A DNA stretch of 31,027 nt from DAOTXN01 sp034435435 (GTDB lineage Bacteria > Chloroflexota > Anaerolineae > S140-20). Under the pieces are notes generated by a model. That model was not told where the DNA came from. It was given only the letters and a program-made list of their open reading frames with translations, and made no database searches. Numbering within the stretch: the first letter of the stretch is position 1; the number at the start of each line of letters is the position of its first letter. A program made the translations under genes and the position numbers. Positions 1 to 7,192 of this stretch are shown here, piece after piece. The stretch is taken from the NCBI GenBank assembly GCA_034435435.1, contig DAOTXN010000092.1, positions 1 to 31,027 on the forward strand. Reading direction: 5' to 3'.

Positions 1-12
1 TCGGGTTCCCAT
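1..12 (-). CDS. first codons of a gene running out of the window
   Basis: Reading leftwards there is a textbook initiation region: the seven-base ribosome binding site GGGAGGT (minus strand, positions 22-16), a 3-base spacer, then ATG at 12-10 followed by codons for Gly-Thr-Arg. Nothing can be said about the product. The call rests on the upstream promoter-like pair and the strong Shine-Dalgarno sequence; only four codons are visible. Confidence 0.45.
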
Positions 13-25
13 CGCACCTCCCTCG

Positions 26-73
26 ATCACTGTGATAGGGGGCTATTTGACCGCAGATCTGCTATTCTGTCAA
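26..73 (-). promoter_or_regulatory. promoter with an operator-like palindrome
   Basis: On the minus strand, TTGACA (73-68) and TCAAAT (50-45) are separated by 17 bases, a good sigma-70 arrangement for the gene starting at position 12. The perfect palindrome ATCAC-T-GTGAT (26-36) sits where transcription would begin and just upstream of the ribosome binding site, the usual place for a repressor site. This is consistent with the leftward gene being regulated, possibly by its own product, but no regulator is visible. Confidence 0.45.
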
Positions 74-125
74 CTGTATGTTAATGTGCAATGTTGAACT
101 GTTGCTGTAATAAACTATACCGTAA

Positions 126-245
126 TTTCAGCACGGCATGGGGCCGCGCAAGTTGGCCCAATATGGCCCGGCCATCCTGGCGCTGGTCAAGGCTGAGCCG
201 GATGGCGGCGACAGCGGGCAGATTATACGACCGATACCGGGCTGA
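126..245 (+). pseudogene. C-terminal scrap of an HRDC domain (helicase remnant)
   Basis: Translating forward from 126 to the stop at 243-245 gives a peptide with the signature end of an HRDC domain: HGMGPRKLAQYGPAILALV, close to the family pattern of Gly-x-Gly-x-x-Lys-Leu-x-x-Tyr-Gly-x-x-Ile-Leu. HRDC domains end RecQ-type helicases and some nucleases. The frame is closed by a stop at 123-125, and there is no start codon or ribosome binding site, so this is debris from a lost gene rather than a working one. Confidence 0.5.
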
Positions 246-260
246 CCAGCGCGCCGGTCG

Positions 261-1154
261 CTAGTCCTCGCCTATCAACAAGCGCAACCGCTCCGCCAAT
301 TCGCGCAGAGTCGCCCCCAGCGGCGTCTCGCCGATGGCGATGTCTATCGGCGCGTCCAGCGCCAGCGGCACGTCCACGCGGATGGGGATGGTGCGACTAA
401 AGGGCACGATCACGGTCGTCTTGACCGGCAGGCGCAGCGGGATGTCCAGGTCCACCGGGACCGTCCAATCAATGGCGACCGGCAGCGTCTCGGAAATGGG
501 GAATTGCACGGGGATATCGGCGTGGATGGGAAAATCTTGTTCAACGGGGATAGTGACGTTCAACTTGACCGGGATGTCGCCGCGAATGGGCACGCTAAAG
601 TTCTGTCCCAGCAAGCGCACGTTGAAGCGCTCATCAATGTGGATCACGTCGTCCACCGGCGCGACGATCTGGTCGTGAAACGGCACGCTCATGTCCACCG
701 TGAACACCTGGTCGATCTGCAGATTGACCGGCACGACTAGTTTCTGTTGAAAGGGAATCTCGGCCCGCACCGGGATCGTGTCGTTCACGGTCAGGCTCAC
801 CGGCACGGGGATGCGCTCGTTCACCGCGATGGCGGTGGAGAGGGGAAAGGTCTGGCTGAGGTGAAAGGTGTATTGGATGCGGCTGCCGGCCAGCTCGGTC
901 AATTGGTCGGCGGCCAGCCCCAGCAGCGCCTCGACGCTCGCCTGGCGCAGATAGGGGGCCTGATCGGCCAGCTCGAGCAGCTCGGCGGAACGAGAAACGA
1001 GCGGTCGCGCCTGAGCGCGCGTGTCTAGCAGAACCACGATGATGGCGATCTGCAGGCCCAGGCAAAGGGATAACAGCCCGACCACGGCCATTTGAAACGG
1101 CGATAAACGCAGCTTTCTAGTTCTCCGATCTGGGTCTACGGTTGATGCGCACAT
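261..1154 (-). CDS. membrane-anchored protein with an Ile-Pro-Val beta-repeat
   Basis: I do not recognise the family. A short basic N-terminus precedes one membrane segment (about residues 23-43), followed by a short helical stretch. From about residue 100 to 280 the protein is an alternating beta pattern in which units with the core [IV]-P-[VIFL] followed by alternating hydrophobic residues recur roughly every 8-14 residues (IPVPVSLTV, IPVRAEI, VVPVNLQI, VPIRGDIPVKL, IPVQFPI, VPVDLDIPL, IPIRVDVPL). This suggests an extracytoplasmic beta structure, perhaps a solenoid or tube. The ATG at 1154 was chosen; an in-frame TTG at 1175 is possible. Either start overlaps the 3' end of the upstream DUF5615 gene, and no clear Shine-Dalgarno is seen, so translation may be coupled. 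Confidence 0.75.
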   Translation of the reverse strand: MCASTVDPDRRTRKLRLSPFQMAVVGLLSLCLGLQIAIIVVLLDTRAQARPLVSRSAELLELADQAPYLRQASVEALLGLAADQLTELAGSRIQYTFHLSQTFPLSTAIAVNERIPVPVSLTVNDTIPVRAEIPFQQKLVVPVNLQIDQVFTVDMSVPFHDQIVAPVDDVIHIDERFNVRLLGQNFSVPIRGDIPVKLNVTIPVEQDFPIHADIPVQFPISETLPVAIDWTVPVDLDIPLRLPVKTTVIVPFSRTIPIRVDVPLALDAPIDIAIGETPLGATLRELAERLRLLIGED

Positions 1155-1494
1155 GGCCGGGCTGTACAACGACAAAAGATTTGAAAAGCTGAACGCCTTG
1201 TTCTTGAATCACTTGTCTGATTATCTCAGCCAGAGTTTGACGCGCGTGACCCGGAAATCGAATCAGGATCACGCCGGGCGAATCGGCGTGGCTGACAAAG
1301 ACTAACCATCCGAAATCCTTATCTTCGGTCAGTAGGATGCGATTCTCGCGGCTTGCCTGCTCGATCAACTCACGGTCATCCGAGCGGTGAGTAACCTCGC
1401 TCACAGCCAAGACATCGTAGCCGTCGGCCCGCAGAGCACGCACGACGGCAAAGTCGCAGCTTTCGTCGGCCAGAAAGCGCAACACAGTGCTCAT
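1117..1494 (-). CDS. DUF5615 PIN-like toxin
   Basis: A 125-residue protein of the DUF5615 family, a PIN-like fold regarded as the toxin of small type II toxin-antitoxin modules. Visible hallmarks are FLADESCD near the N-terminus (acidic residues 9-10), a RALRADGYDV helix-strand, and ILLTEDKDFG around residues 54-63, giving the conserved acidic metal-binding cluster. Its ATG overlaps the TGA of the DUF433 gene by one base (TGATG), the standard coupled arrangement. Its 3' end overlaps the beta-repeat gene. It appears intact, unlike the decayed second copy near 5000. RNase activity is inferred from the fold only. Confidence 0.85.
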   Translation of the reverse strand: MSTVLRFLADESCDFAVVRALRADGYDVLAVSEVTHRSDDRELIEQASRENRILLTEDKDFGWLVFVSHADSPGVILIRFPGHARQTLAEIIRQVIQEQGVQLFKSFVVVQPGHVRINRRPRSEN

Positions 1495-1733
1495 CAGGCT
1501 GCCTGCAGCAGAATGACTTCATGGGCTACTGAGTCAGCCGCATAAGCCAATGCCGCTCGAATATCTTGACGAGTCAGACGGGGGTATGCGTCCAGCAAGT
1601 CGGTTTCTGTGGCCCCGTCGCTCAATTTGCGCAGGATCAATTCAACCGGGATACGCGTGCCACGAATCACCGGCTTGCCCAGCATGACAGCAGGATTAAT
1701 CTCGATTCGGCCTTGCACTTCAATCTCTTCCAT
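1494..1733 (-). CDS. DUF433 antitoxin
   Basis: A 79-residue DUF433 protein, the usual partner of DUF5615. It contains the family's GKPVIRGTRIPVELIL segment (about residues 19-34) and the C-terminal LTRQDIRAALAYAADS helix. DUF433 has a helix-turn-helix-like fold and is presumed to bind both its promoter and the toxin. The start ATG is preceded by GGAGGAAAG and by a strong promoter at 1756-1784. It is the first gene of the two-gene operon, so antitoxin is made before toxin. Confidence 0.88.
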   Translation of the reverse strand: MEEIEVQGRIEINPAVMLGKPVIRGTRIPVELILRKLSDGATETDLLDAYPRLTRQDIRAALAYAADSVAHEVILLQAA

Positions 1734-1755
1734 CTTTCCTCCGGGGCCTACTCAA

Positions 1756-1784
1756 ATTATACTCGATGCAACCGGCGCCGGCAA
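1756..1784 (-). promoter_or_regulatory. sigma-70 promoter of the DUF433-DUF5615 operon
   Basis: Minus strand TTGCCG (1784-1779), a 17-base spacer, then TATAAT (1761-1756), about 22 bases before the antitoxin start codon. Both hexamers and the spacing are near consensus. It lies between the toxin-antitoxin pair and the DUF4230 operon, so the pair has its own transcription. Confidence 0.65.
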
Positions 1785-1802
1785 GCCAGGTTTTCCAAAC
1801 CA

Positions 1803-2720
1803 TCACCCCTCCGGCGTGGCCGTGGCGAAGGGGGCGGGGGTGATGACAAACGCGGGCGTCACCTCCAGCGGGGCCAGCTCCTCCTCGGTCGGCTCGGCAA
1901 AGCGCACCTGCACCTCGGAAAAGCCCAGCCCCAAAATCAACGACTGCACCAGCGCCGCTGCGTTGGTGCGGGCCGTGGCGAGGATGTCGCTCTCTAGCGC
2001 CGCCTGGCGCAGGTTCTCCTGCGCCTCAACGATGGCCGCGTTATAAGTCTCGATCACAAATGCCTCGTCCAGCCCAAAATCGGTGCGGATGTAGTACAGC
2101 TTGAGGTTGGCGGTGTCCAGTGCATAGTCGGTGATGCGCGGCGCGGGGAGATACACCGTCACTTTGTTATCCGCGATTTCATACCGCACCAGCTCGGCAA
2201 AATCCACCCCCGCCTTGACCCGCCCGCCCGCCACCAGTAAAAAGTGCAGATCGGGCCGCCAGATTTCGATCTCGCCGATTTTCACCGTGGCGGCCTGTTC
2301 CACGTGTTTTTCCACCACCGTCTTGAGGTTATATTGCACCGTGTTCAGCTCGCCCAACGCCCGCACGCCCAGCAGGATCACGTCGGGCGTGGGCGACGGT
2401 GTGGGGGTGGCGGTGGGGGTGGCGGTCGCGCTCGGGCGCGGCGTGGAGGTCGTGTACACCACCGCCCGCGTCGGCGGCGGTTTGGAGCTGCCCGCGTCTA
2501 GCAGGGTGAACACCAACATCCCCGCGACGCCGAGGCCCACGACCACGACGCCAGCCAGCAGCCAGATCAGACATCCGCGCTGCTCGCGCCACACAGCGGG
2601 CCAGCCGGCGCCGGTGGGCGTTTCGGGCGTTTCGGTTGGGGCGTCTGGCTCTACGAGTGAGGCGTCGTCCGGTTGGGGTTCAGGCGCGTCCAGGAGCACC
2701 AGTTCCTCGCCAGTTGTCAC
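1803..2720 (-). CDS. DUF4230 family membrane protein (third of three)
   Basis: A 305-residue single-span protein. An acidic/proline-rich cytoplasmic segment precedes a membrane helix at about residues 49-74, then a Pro/Thr/Ser-rich linker (about 82-112) and the DUF4230 domain. That domain begins LGELNTVQYNLKTVVEKHV and carries AGVDFAELVRYEI and VTVYLPAPRI; the last part is a helix with LIQSL-like and GFSEVQVRF segments. The same elements occur in the two upstream neighbours, showing tandem paralogy. The function of DUF4230 is not established. The start is GTG, overlapping the previous stop by 4 bases (GTGA), so translation is coupled. This paralogue alone has a long repetitive linker and a second Pro/Thr-rich tail. 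Confidence 0.85.
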   Translation of the reverse strand: MTTGEELVLLDAPEPQPDDASLVEPDAPTETPETPTGAGWPAVWREQRGCLIWLLAGVVVVGLGVAGMLVFTLLDAGSSKPPPTRAVVYTTSTPRPSATATPTATPTPSPTPDVILLGVRALGELNTVQYNLKTVVEKHVEQAATVKIGEIEIWRPDLHFLLVAGGRVKAGVDFAELVRYEIADNKVTVYLPAPRITDYALDTANLKLYYIRTDFGLDEAFVIETYNAAIVEAQENLRQAALESDILATARTNAAALVQSLILGLGFSEVQVRFAEPTEEELAPLEVTPAFVITPAPFATATPEG

Positions 2721-3598
2721 GGCTCAGCCTCCGGCTGTGGCGTCGGGATTTCCTCTATCTGTCCCCAGGATTGCCCCAGTCGTTCGAACAGTCCCGGCGG
2801 TCGCGGTGCTTCTGTCGGCTCCAAGAAAATAACCTCCTGATATCCTGCGAATAGCAAAAATCGCGCCAGTTCCTTTTTCGCGTTGTCCTGAGCGCGCTCC
2901 AAAATGTCCTCTTGCTCGGCGCGGGCCCAGAATTGGACCATAGCCTGCCTTTGAGCATCTTCGACAAGTTCTGCTGTTCCATGACCAACCCTAGTCCAAT
3001 GAAAGGTATGGTTACACGGCTGCAAAATCTTTGCTTTGCGGTCGCTGTTCCCTTCTATCAAGCGCACGTCTGTTGCAGAAACATTTAACGAAAGGGTTGG
3101 GTCCACGCTGAACACTTCTGAGGGGGGTAAAGTAACCGTTATTGTGGATCCATTGACTATCAAGTCGCTGTCTTGGAGCTTGGCGAGATCTACCCCCACG
3201 ATAGCACGACCACATACACCATACACCAAAATCTCTGTATATGGCGGGAAAGTATGCTCTTGTTTGACCGTGACAATCGCAGATAGATTCAGTTCTACCA
3301 TATCCAGCCGTTCAAGCTTGCGAATCTCGGTTATCACAGGCTTTCGCACTTTGATTTCTATCGGTCCACAGTCAAGGATTCTGCGTGCCGGACCCGGCAA
3401 AACCGCGCACGGGTTCCTTATGACAGTGAATATAGCCAGGGCAATCCCAACGAGAACGATGGACGAGAGCAAACATCCAGCCAAAACACATCCCATGCAT
3501 GACGGCGGCTCTGGCGGACGTTCAAGGTGAATCAGTTCCTGCTCCTGATGACGTCCGGGGAGTTTATCCGAGAGCTTTTGAGGCAAGGATCGGTTCAT
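2717..3598 (-). CDS. DUF4230 family membrane protein (second of three)
   Basis: A 293-residue protein with one membrane segment (about 35-60) and an extracytoplasmic DUF4230 domain. It matches its neighbours at LERLDMVELNLSAIV, ILVYGVCGRAIVGVDLAKL, STITVTLPPSEVFSVD and the C-terminal LARFLLFAGYQEVIFLEP block. The YGVCG motif is shared with the first paralogue but absent from the third, whose equivalent reads LLVAGGRVKAGVD. It is joined to both neighbours by 4-bp stop/start overlaps. AT content is visibly higher here and in the first paralogue than in the third, so the copies have diverged in composition. Role unknown. Confidence 0.85.
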   Translation of the reverse strand: MNRSLPQKLSDKLPGRHQEQELIHLERPPEPPSCMGCVLAGCLLSSIVLVGIALAIFTVIRNPCAVLPGPARRILDCGPIEIKVRKPVITEIRKLERLDMVELNLSAIVTVKQEHTFPPYTEILVYGVCGRAIVGVDLAKLQDSDLIVNGSTITVTLPPSEVFSVDPTLSLNVSATDVRLIEGNSDRKAKILQPCNHTFHWTRVGHGTAELVEDAQRQAMVQFWARAEQEDILERAQDNAKKELARFLLFAGYQEVIFLEPTEAPRPPGLFERLGQSWGQIEEIPTPQPEAEP

Positions 3599-4302
3599 TG
3601 CTCTTCCTCCTGTTTAATGTCCGAGGGAACAATCTCAACCGTTTCAAAATCGAGTCGGTCAAACCACTTGTCAAAAAAGTCCCGTGCGTTCTTTTGAGCT
3701 TCCGCTTCAATTCCCTCGTCTTCAGCGGTGGATTTGAACGCCTTGAGGGCCTCTGCCTGTGCGTCGGCGACCAGCGACGACGTTCGCGCTAAAGGCCCAG
3801 GCACATTCCACACAATGGCCTCAGTGCATTCGGAGTGCATCTCGACGGTCCGACCTTCTGCCTCCAATTTGTACTCAGTCACCTCTTGCATATCGTTTTC
3901 CAAAAGCAAATCCACAGTGAAAATCTCAGCCGGCGGCAAAGTTATGCGAACGTGAGAACCGTCAACTTGAATGTCTTTTTTTGACAGCCTGGAGAGGTCT
4001 ATTCCGGCGACGACGTGACCACAGACACCATAAACCAACTCCTCGTTTCCCCATACACCTCTGGGATTGATGACCTGGACCACGGTGGACAGCTTGTACT
4101 CGACAGTTGACAGGCGGGACAAATCTATGATTTGCTCATACACGCGATCTCTCAGTGTGGTATCATTACGGCCAGCCCAAAAAAGAGCGAGAAACAGAAT
4201 AACTATGGATATTAAGAGGCTTAAACCCACGGTTCGCCAGTTCAACCAACGCGGAACCGTAATGGTCAACGTGTGACCGCGCCGAGTTCTCTTTTCATTC
4301 AT
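3595..4302 (-). CDS. DUF4230 family membrane protein (first of three)
   Basis: A 235-residue protein: basic N-terminus, one membrane segment (about 25-45), then the DUF4230 domain with SRLSTVEYKLSTVVQVI, ELVYGVCGHVVAGIDLS, VRITLPPAEIFTVDL and the terminal RLDFETVEIV strand. The start at 4302 was preferred over an ATG at 4323 because GAGGAG lies six bases before it, while the upstream ATG has no ribosome binding site. It heads the three-gene operon; its last four bases overlap the next start codon. Function unknown; by analogy with its neighbours it is probably part of one envelope complex. Confidence 0.83.
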   Translation of the reverse strand: MNEKRTRRGHTLTITVPRWLNWRTVGLSLLISIVILFLALFWAGRNDTTLRDRVYEQIIDLSRLSTVEYKLSTVVQVINPRGVWGNEELVYGVCGHVVAGIDLSRLSKKDIQVDGSHVRITLPPAEIFTVDLLLENDMQEVTEYKLEAEGRTVEMHSECTEAIVWNVPGPLARTSSLVADAQAEALKAFKSTAEDEGIEAEAQKNARDFFDKWFDRLDFETVEIVPSDIKQEEEQ

Positions 4303-4392
4303 TGTTGTCTCCTCGTCCTCCATCAGCTTTTGCGCGTATTTATCCGGTCGGCCGCGCCGCGTTGAAAATGCGCGACGCGCGCCTGTGTCGCC

Positions 4393-4647
4393 TCAAGCCG
4401 CCAACCCCAACCGGCGGCGCACCTCGTCCAATGGCACGCCCCCTTCGCGCCGGAAACGCTCGCGGGCGCGCTCGATTACGGCCATAAAGTCCGGATTTTC
4501 ACTCAATGCCCAGGCCTCATAATCCGCTTCATCCAGCGGGATGACTGCGTAGACTGGGACTTTATCGTGCATCACAACCACCGCCCCCACTTGAGTCATC
4601 CGGGCCAGTTCTTTTAGCGTCAGGTCTGACAACTCAACTGTCTTCAT
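4393..4647 (-). CDS. Phd/YefM-like antitoxin
   Basis: An 84-residue protein beginning MKTVELSDLTLKELARM, then VVVMHDKVPVYAVIPLDEADYEAWAL, the pattern of Phd/YefM-type antitoxins: an N-terminal DNA-binding beta-alpha domain followed by an acidic tail that wraps the toxin. It follows the toxin gene with a 4-bp ATGA overlap, so the order here is toxin first, the less common order for this family. The C-terminal 35 residues are charged and helical. Assignment rests on size, pairing and pattern rather than a decisive motif. Confidence 0.72.
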   Translation of the reverse strand: MKTVELSDLTLKELARMTQVGAVVVMHDKVPVYAVIPLDEADYEAWALSENPDFMAVIERARERFRREGGVPLDEVRRRLGLAA

Positions 4648-4940
4648 AGCGCCATCTCCTTTCCTCCAATAAACAGCCGATTTCCGCTCTTGCGACCGAC
4701 AGCCAGGACCTGCACCTCGACGGCGTCCCCATCAATGTCGTAGAATACCCGAAATTGCTCGATCCGCAGCTCCCATGGGGCCAACGGATTTGGTCGCATG
4801 CGTTTGCGTCGGCGCGTCTCAACGTCAGGCTGGTACAGCAGATGCGTGTTGATCTGATCAAGGATCAGCGATTGGTCATAGGCCGAGAACTCACTCAAAT
4901 GGTCAATGGCCTCCGGCGACATCAAGATTTGATAGCGCAT
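4644..4940 (-). CDS. RelE/ParE superfamily toxin
   Basis: A 98-residue RelE/ParE-fold protein. It shows the N-terminal strand-helix (YQILMSPEAIDHLSEF), a central RRKRMRPNPLAPWELRI strand, and the characteristic FRVFYDIDGDAVEVQVLAVGRK hairpin of the toxin core (about residues 64-84). Members either cleave mRNA at the ribosome or poison gyrase; the sequence does not tell which. The gene overlaps the downstream antitoxin by four bases. A TACAAT -10-like element lies just upstream (4952-4957) but no convincing -35 is seen. Confidence 0.82.
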   Translation of the reverse strand: MRYQILMSPEAIDHLSEFSAYDQSLILDQINTHLLYQPDVETRRRKRMRPNPLAPWELRIEQFRVFYDIDGDAVEVQVLAVGRKSGNRLFIGGKEMAL

Positions 4941-4969
4941 GACGACCCCATTGTATCACGGAACCTACC

Positions 4970-5043
4970 GATAGTCGGTCACAGGCCCACCTGTAAAAGA
5001 CCGCCGCGCTATGGGCAAATCCCATGTCGGCCAGGAATTTCAC
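4970..5043 (-). pseudogene. N-terminal remnant of a DUF5615 toxin
   Basis: A GTG at 5043-5041 begins VKFLADMGFAHSAAVFYRW, the recognisable opening of a DUF5615 toxin, and overlaps the stop of the DUF433 remnant by four bases (GTGA) exactly as in a live pair. After about 20 codons the family pattern is lost: the acidic TEDKDFG core present in the intact copy at 1117-1494 is missing, and the reading frame runs into the unrelated ParE-type module. Confidence 0.6.
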
Positions 5044-5144
5044 GCCGGGACTCCGCCGAGGAAATAAACCGTGTCCTCGATGGACCGCGCCGCGTAGCGC
5101 AACGCCTGCCGGATGTCCTCTGGCTCCAAATATAGTGTAGCACA
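5040..5144 (-). pseudogene. C-terminal remnant of a DUF433 antitoxin
   Basis: The peptide ATLYLEPEDIRQALRYAAR, ending at the stop at 5040, is the C-terminal helix region of DUF433 (compare LTRQDIRAALAYAA in the intact copy). The preceding frame has no DUF433 core (no GKPVIRG segment), so the 5' half of the gene has been lost. Together with the adjoining DUF5615 stub this marks a dead toxin-antitoxin locus. Confidence 0.6.
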
Positions 5145-5269
5145 AACCCATTTGAATGTAAAACCGGCTTTGTTCTCAGCGACGTTAGCACTCGGCTGTT
5201 CGACCCCGTCCCGGCTGGCGGCCTCATTATAGCAAATTGCGCGCCGAAAAAGCCGCGCCGGGGCTGGGG

Positions 5270-5298
5270 TTGGCAGATGCAAGGTTGTGCGGTAGAAT
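5270..5298 (+). promoter_or_regulatory. sigma-70 promoter of the KimA-like permease
   Basis: TTGGCA (5270-5275), a 17-base spacer, and TAGAAT (5293-5298), 55 bases before the start codon. The leader from about 5305 to 5353 is short and shows no sign of the c-di-AMP riboswitch that precedes kimA in Bacillus. Confidence 0.6.
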
Positions 5299-5353
5299 GG
5301 GCTTAGCTTCCCCCCGCACCCGCTCGCCGATTTGAATTTTACAGGAGACAACT

Positions 5354-7192
5354 ATGCCCGGCCGGATCAAGCAACTACTGCTAGGCTCTCCGCTGCCCAC
5401 CCAACAACTGGCCCACGAGCGCTTGAACAAGGTGCGCGCCCTGGCCGCCTTTTCGCCCGACGCGCTCTCGTCTATCGCTTACGCCAACCAGGAAATTTAC
5501 CTGGGCCTGGTGGTGGCCGGGAGCGCCGGCCTGGCCTGGGCCACGCCGATCGGCCTGGCCATCACCGGCCTGCTGATCCTGGTCGCGCTCTCGTATTTTC
5601 AGACCGTCCACGGCTACCCTTCGGGCGGCGGCTCATACATCGTCGCCCGCGACAACCTGGGCGCGTTGCCGGGGTTGGTCACGGCGGCGGCGCTACTCAT
5701 CGGTTATCTATTGACCGCCGCCGTGAGCCTGACGGCCGGCGTGGAAGCCATCGCCTCGGCCATACCGGAACTGTGGCCCTATCGCGTGGCCCTGGCGTTG
5801 CTGTTTTTATCGCTCATCGCCCTGGCCAATCTGCGCGGCCTGCGCGAAACCGGCAGCCTGATGGCCGTCCCGGTTTACCTGTTCCTGTTCACCTACCTGC
5901 CCATGCTGGCCTACGGGGGGGTGCGTCTGCTGCAAGAGGGCAGCACGTCGCTGGCGGCGAGCGCCCCACCCGCCACCCACCCGCTGACGGCGTTCCTGGC
6001 GCTGCACGCCTTTTCGGCCGGTTGCACGGCGCTGACCGGCATCGAAGCCATCAGCAACGGCGTGCCCGCTTTTCAGCCTCCCGAGGCCCGCAACGCCGGG
6101 CGCACACTATTGGTCATGGCGGTGTTGATGGGGGTGTTGTTCGTAGGGAGCATTGGCCTGACCCAGGCCCTGGCCGTGGTGGCCGGGCCGCAAGAGACCA
6201 TCCTGTCGGCGCTGGCGCGACAGGTGCTGGGCAGCGGGCCGGCTTATTTGCTGATCCAGGTCAGCACGATGCTCATTTTGGCCATAGCGGCCAACACCAG
6301 CTACGCCGGCTTTCCGCGGTTGGCCGCGCTGCTGGCCGAGGATGGCTATCTGCCGCGCCAACTGACCAGCCTGGGCGACCGGCTGGTGTTTGCCAACGGC
6401 ATCTTTCTCCTGACCGGGGCGACCGCCGTGCTGATCGTGCTCTTTGGCGGCGACAGCCACGCGCTGGTGCCCCTGTTTGCCGTGGGGGTGTTTTTGGCTT
6501 TTACTCTCTCACAGGTCGGGATGGTGGTCCACTGGCGGCGTGCGCGGGGTAGCGGGTGGCAGCTCAAAGCGGCGCTGAACGGGATCGGGGCGCTGGCGAC
6601 CGGTCTGACCGTGCTCGTGGTGGGCCTCAGTAAATTTATCGAGGGGGCCTGGATCACAATTTTGCTGATCCCGGCGCTGGTGGCCCTCTTTTTCCAGATC
6701 CGCGTCCACTATCGGCGCGTGGCCGAGCAATTGTCGCTGCGCGGCCTGCCCCCATCCATCAAGCCCCGCGTCCCGCCTCGCCTGGTGATTCCCATCTCCG
6801 GCGTGCATCGCGGCACCGTCGAGGCCGTCACGTTTGCCCGCTCCATTTCCAGCAAAGTGACGGCGGTGTACATCGAGCTGGAACCCGGCGCGGGGGAGCG
6901 CGTCCGCGAGCGTTGGGAACGCTGGTGGCCCGACGTGCCGCTGGTGATCCTGCCGTCGCCCTATCGCTCGATCATCGGGCCGTTGCTGGACTTTTTGGAC
7001 GAAACGGACTTTCAACACAACGACGGCCAGCTTGCCACGGTGGTTTTGCCCGAATTTGTCCCGAACCGCTGGTGGCAGGCGCTGCTGCACAACCAGACGG
7101 CCTGGCTGCTCAAAACGGCGCTGCTCTACCGCCGCCGCCGCCGGGGCTACCAGCAGGCCATTATTGACGTTCCCTATCACCTGCGGCGTTAG
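5354..7192 (+). CDS. KimA-like APC-superfamily permease (K+/H+ symporter family)
   Basis: A 612-residue permease resembling Bacillus KimA along its whole length: SPDALSSIAY (residues 34-43), GYPSGGGSYIVARDNLG (87-102), AFSAGCTALTGIEAISNGVP (218-237), AANTSYAGFPRLAALLAEDG (311-330), about twelve membrane helices, then a cytosolic domain (about 455-612) ending HNQTAWLL and YHLRR as KimA ends. KimA imports K+ by proton symport and is inhibited by c-di-AMP through its cytosolic domain. Against my memory of KimA, Asp36, Tyr43, Thr121 and Thr230 are kept, but Asp117 aligns with Gly116 and Tyr377 with Phe374, so the substrate may differ. The start has GGAGA seven bases upstream and its own promoter. 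The stop overlaps the convergent galK stop by four bases. Confidence 0.85.
   Translation: MPGRIKQLLLGSPLPTQQLAHERLNKVRALAAFSPDALSSIAYANQEIYLGLVVAGSAGLAWATPIGLAITGLLILVALSYFQTVHGYPSGGGSYIVARDNLGALPGLVTAAALLIGYLLTAAVSLTAGVEAIASAIPELWPYRVALALLFLSLIALANLRGLRETGSLMAVPVYLFLFTYLPMLAYGGVRLLQEGSTSLAASAPPATHPLTAFLALHAFSAGCTALTGIEAISNGVPAFQPPEARNAGRTLLVMAVLMGVLFVGSIGLTQALAVVAGPQETILSALARQVLGSGPAYLLIQVSTMLILAIAANTSYAGFPRLAALLAEDGYLPRQLTSLGDRLVFANGIFLLTGATAVLIVLFGGDSHALVPLFAVGVFLAFTLSQVGMVVHWRRARGSGWQLKAALNGIGALATGLTVLVVGLSKFIEGAWITILLIPALVALFFQIRVHYRRVAEQLSLRGLPPSIKPRVPPRLVIPISGVHRGTVEAVTFARSISSKVTAVYIELEPGAGERVRERWERWWPDVPLVILPSPYRSIIGPLLDFLDETDFQHNDGQLATVVLPEFVPNRWWQALLHNQTAWLLKTALLYRRRRRGYQQAIIDVPYHLRR

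Noticed and set aside
5299..5353. c-di-AMP (ydaO-type) riboswitch ahead of the KimA-like gene
   Set aside because: The leader is only about 50 bases and lacks the conserved motifs and length of that riboswitch.
5332..6552. Long plus-strand frame of about 400 codons overlapping the KimA-like permease in another frame
   Set aside because: Its product is Arg/Gly/Pro-rich with no recognisable domains, while the overlapping frame matches a known permease throughout. It is an artefact of high GC content.
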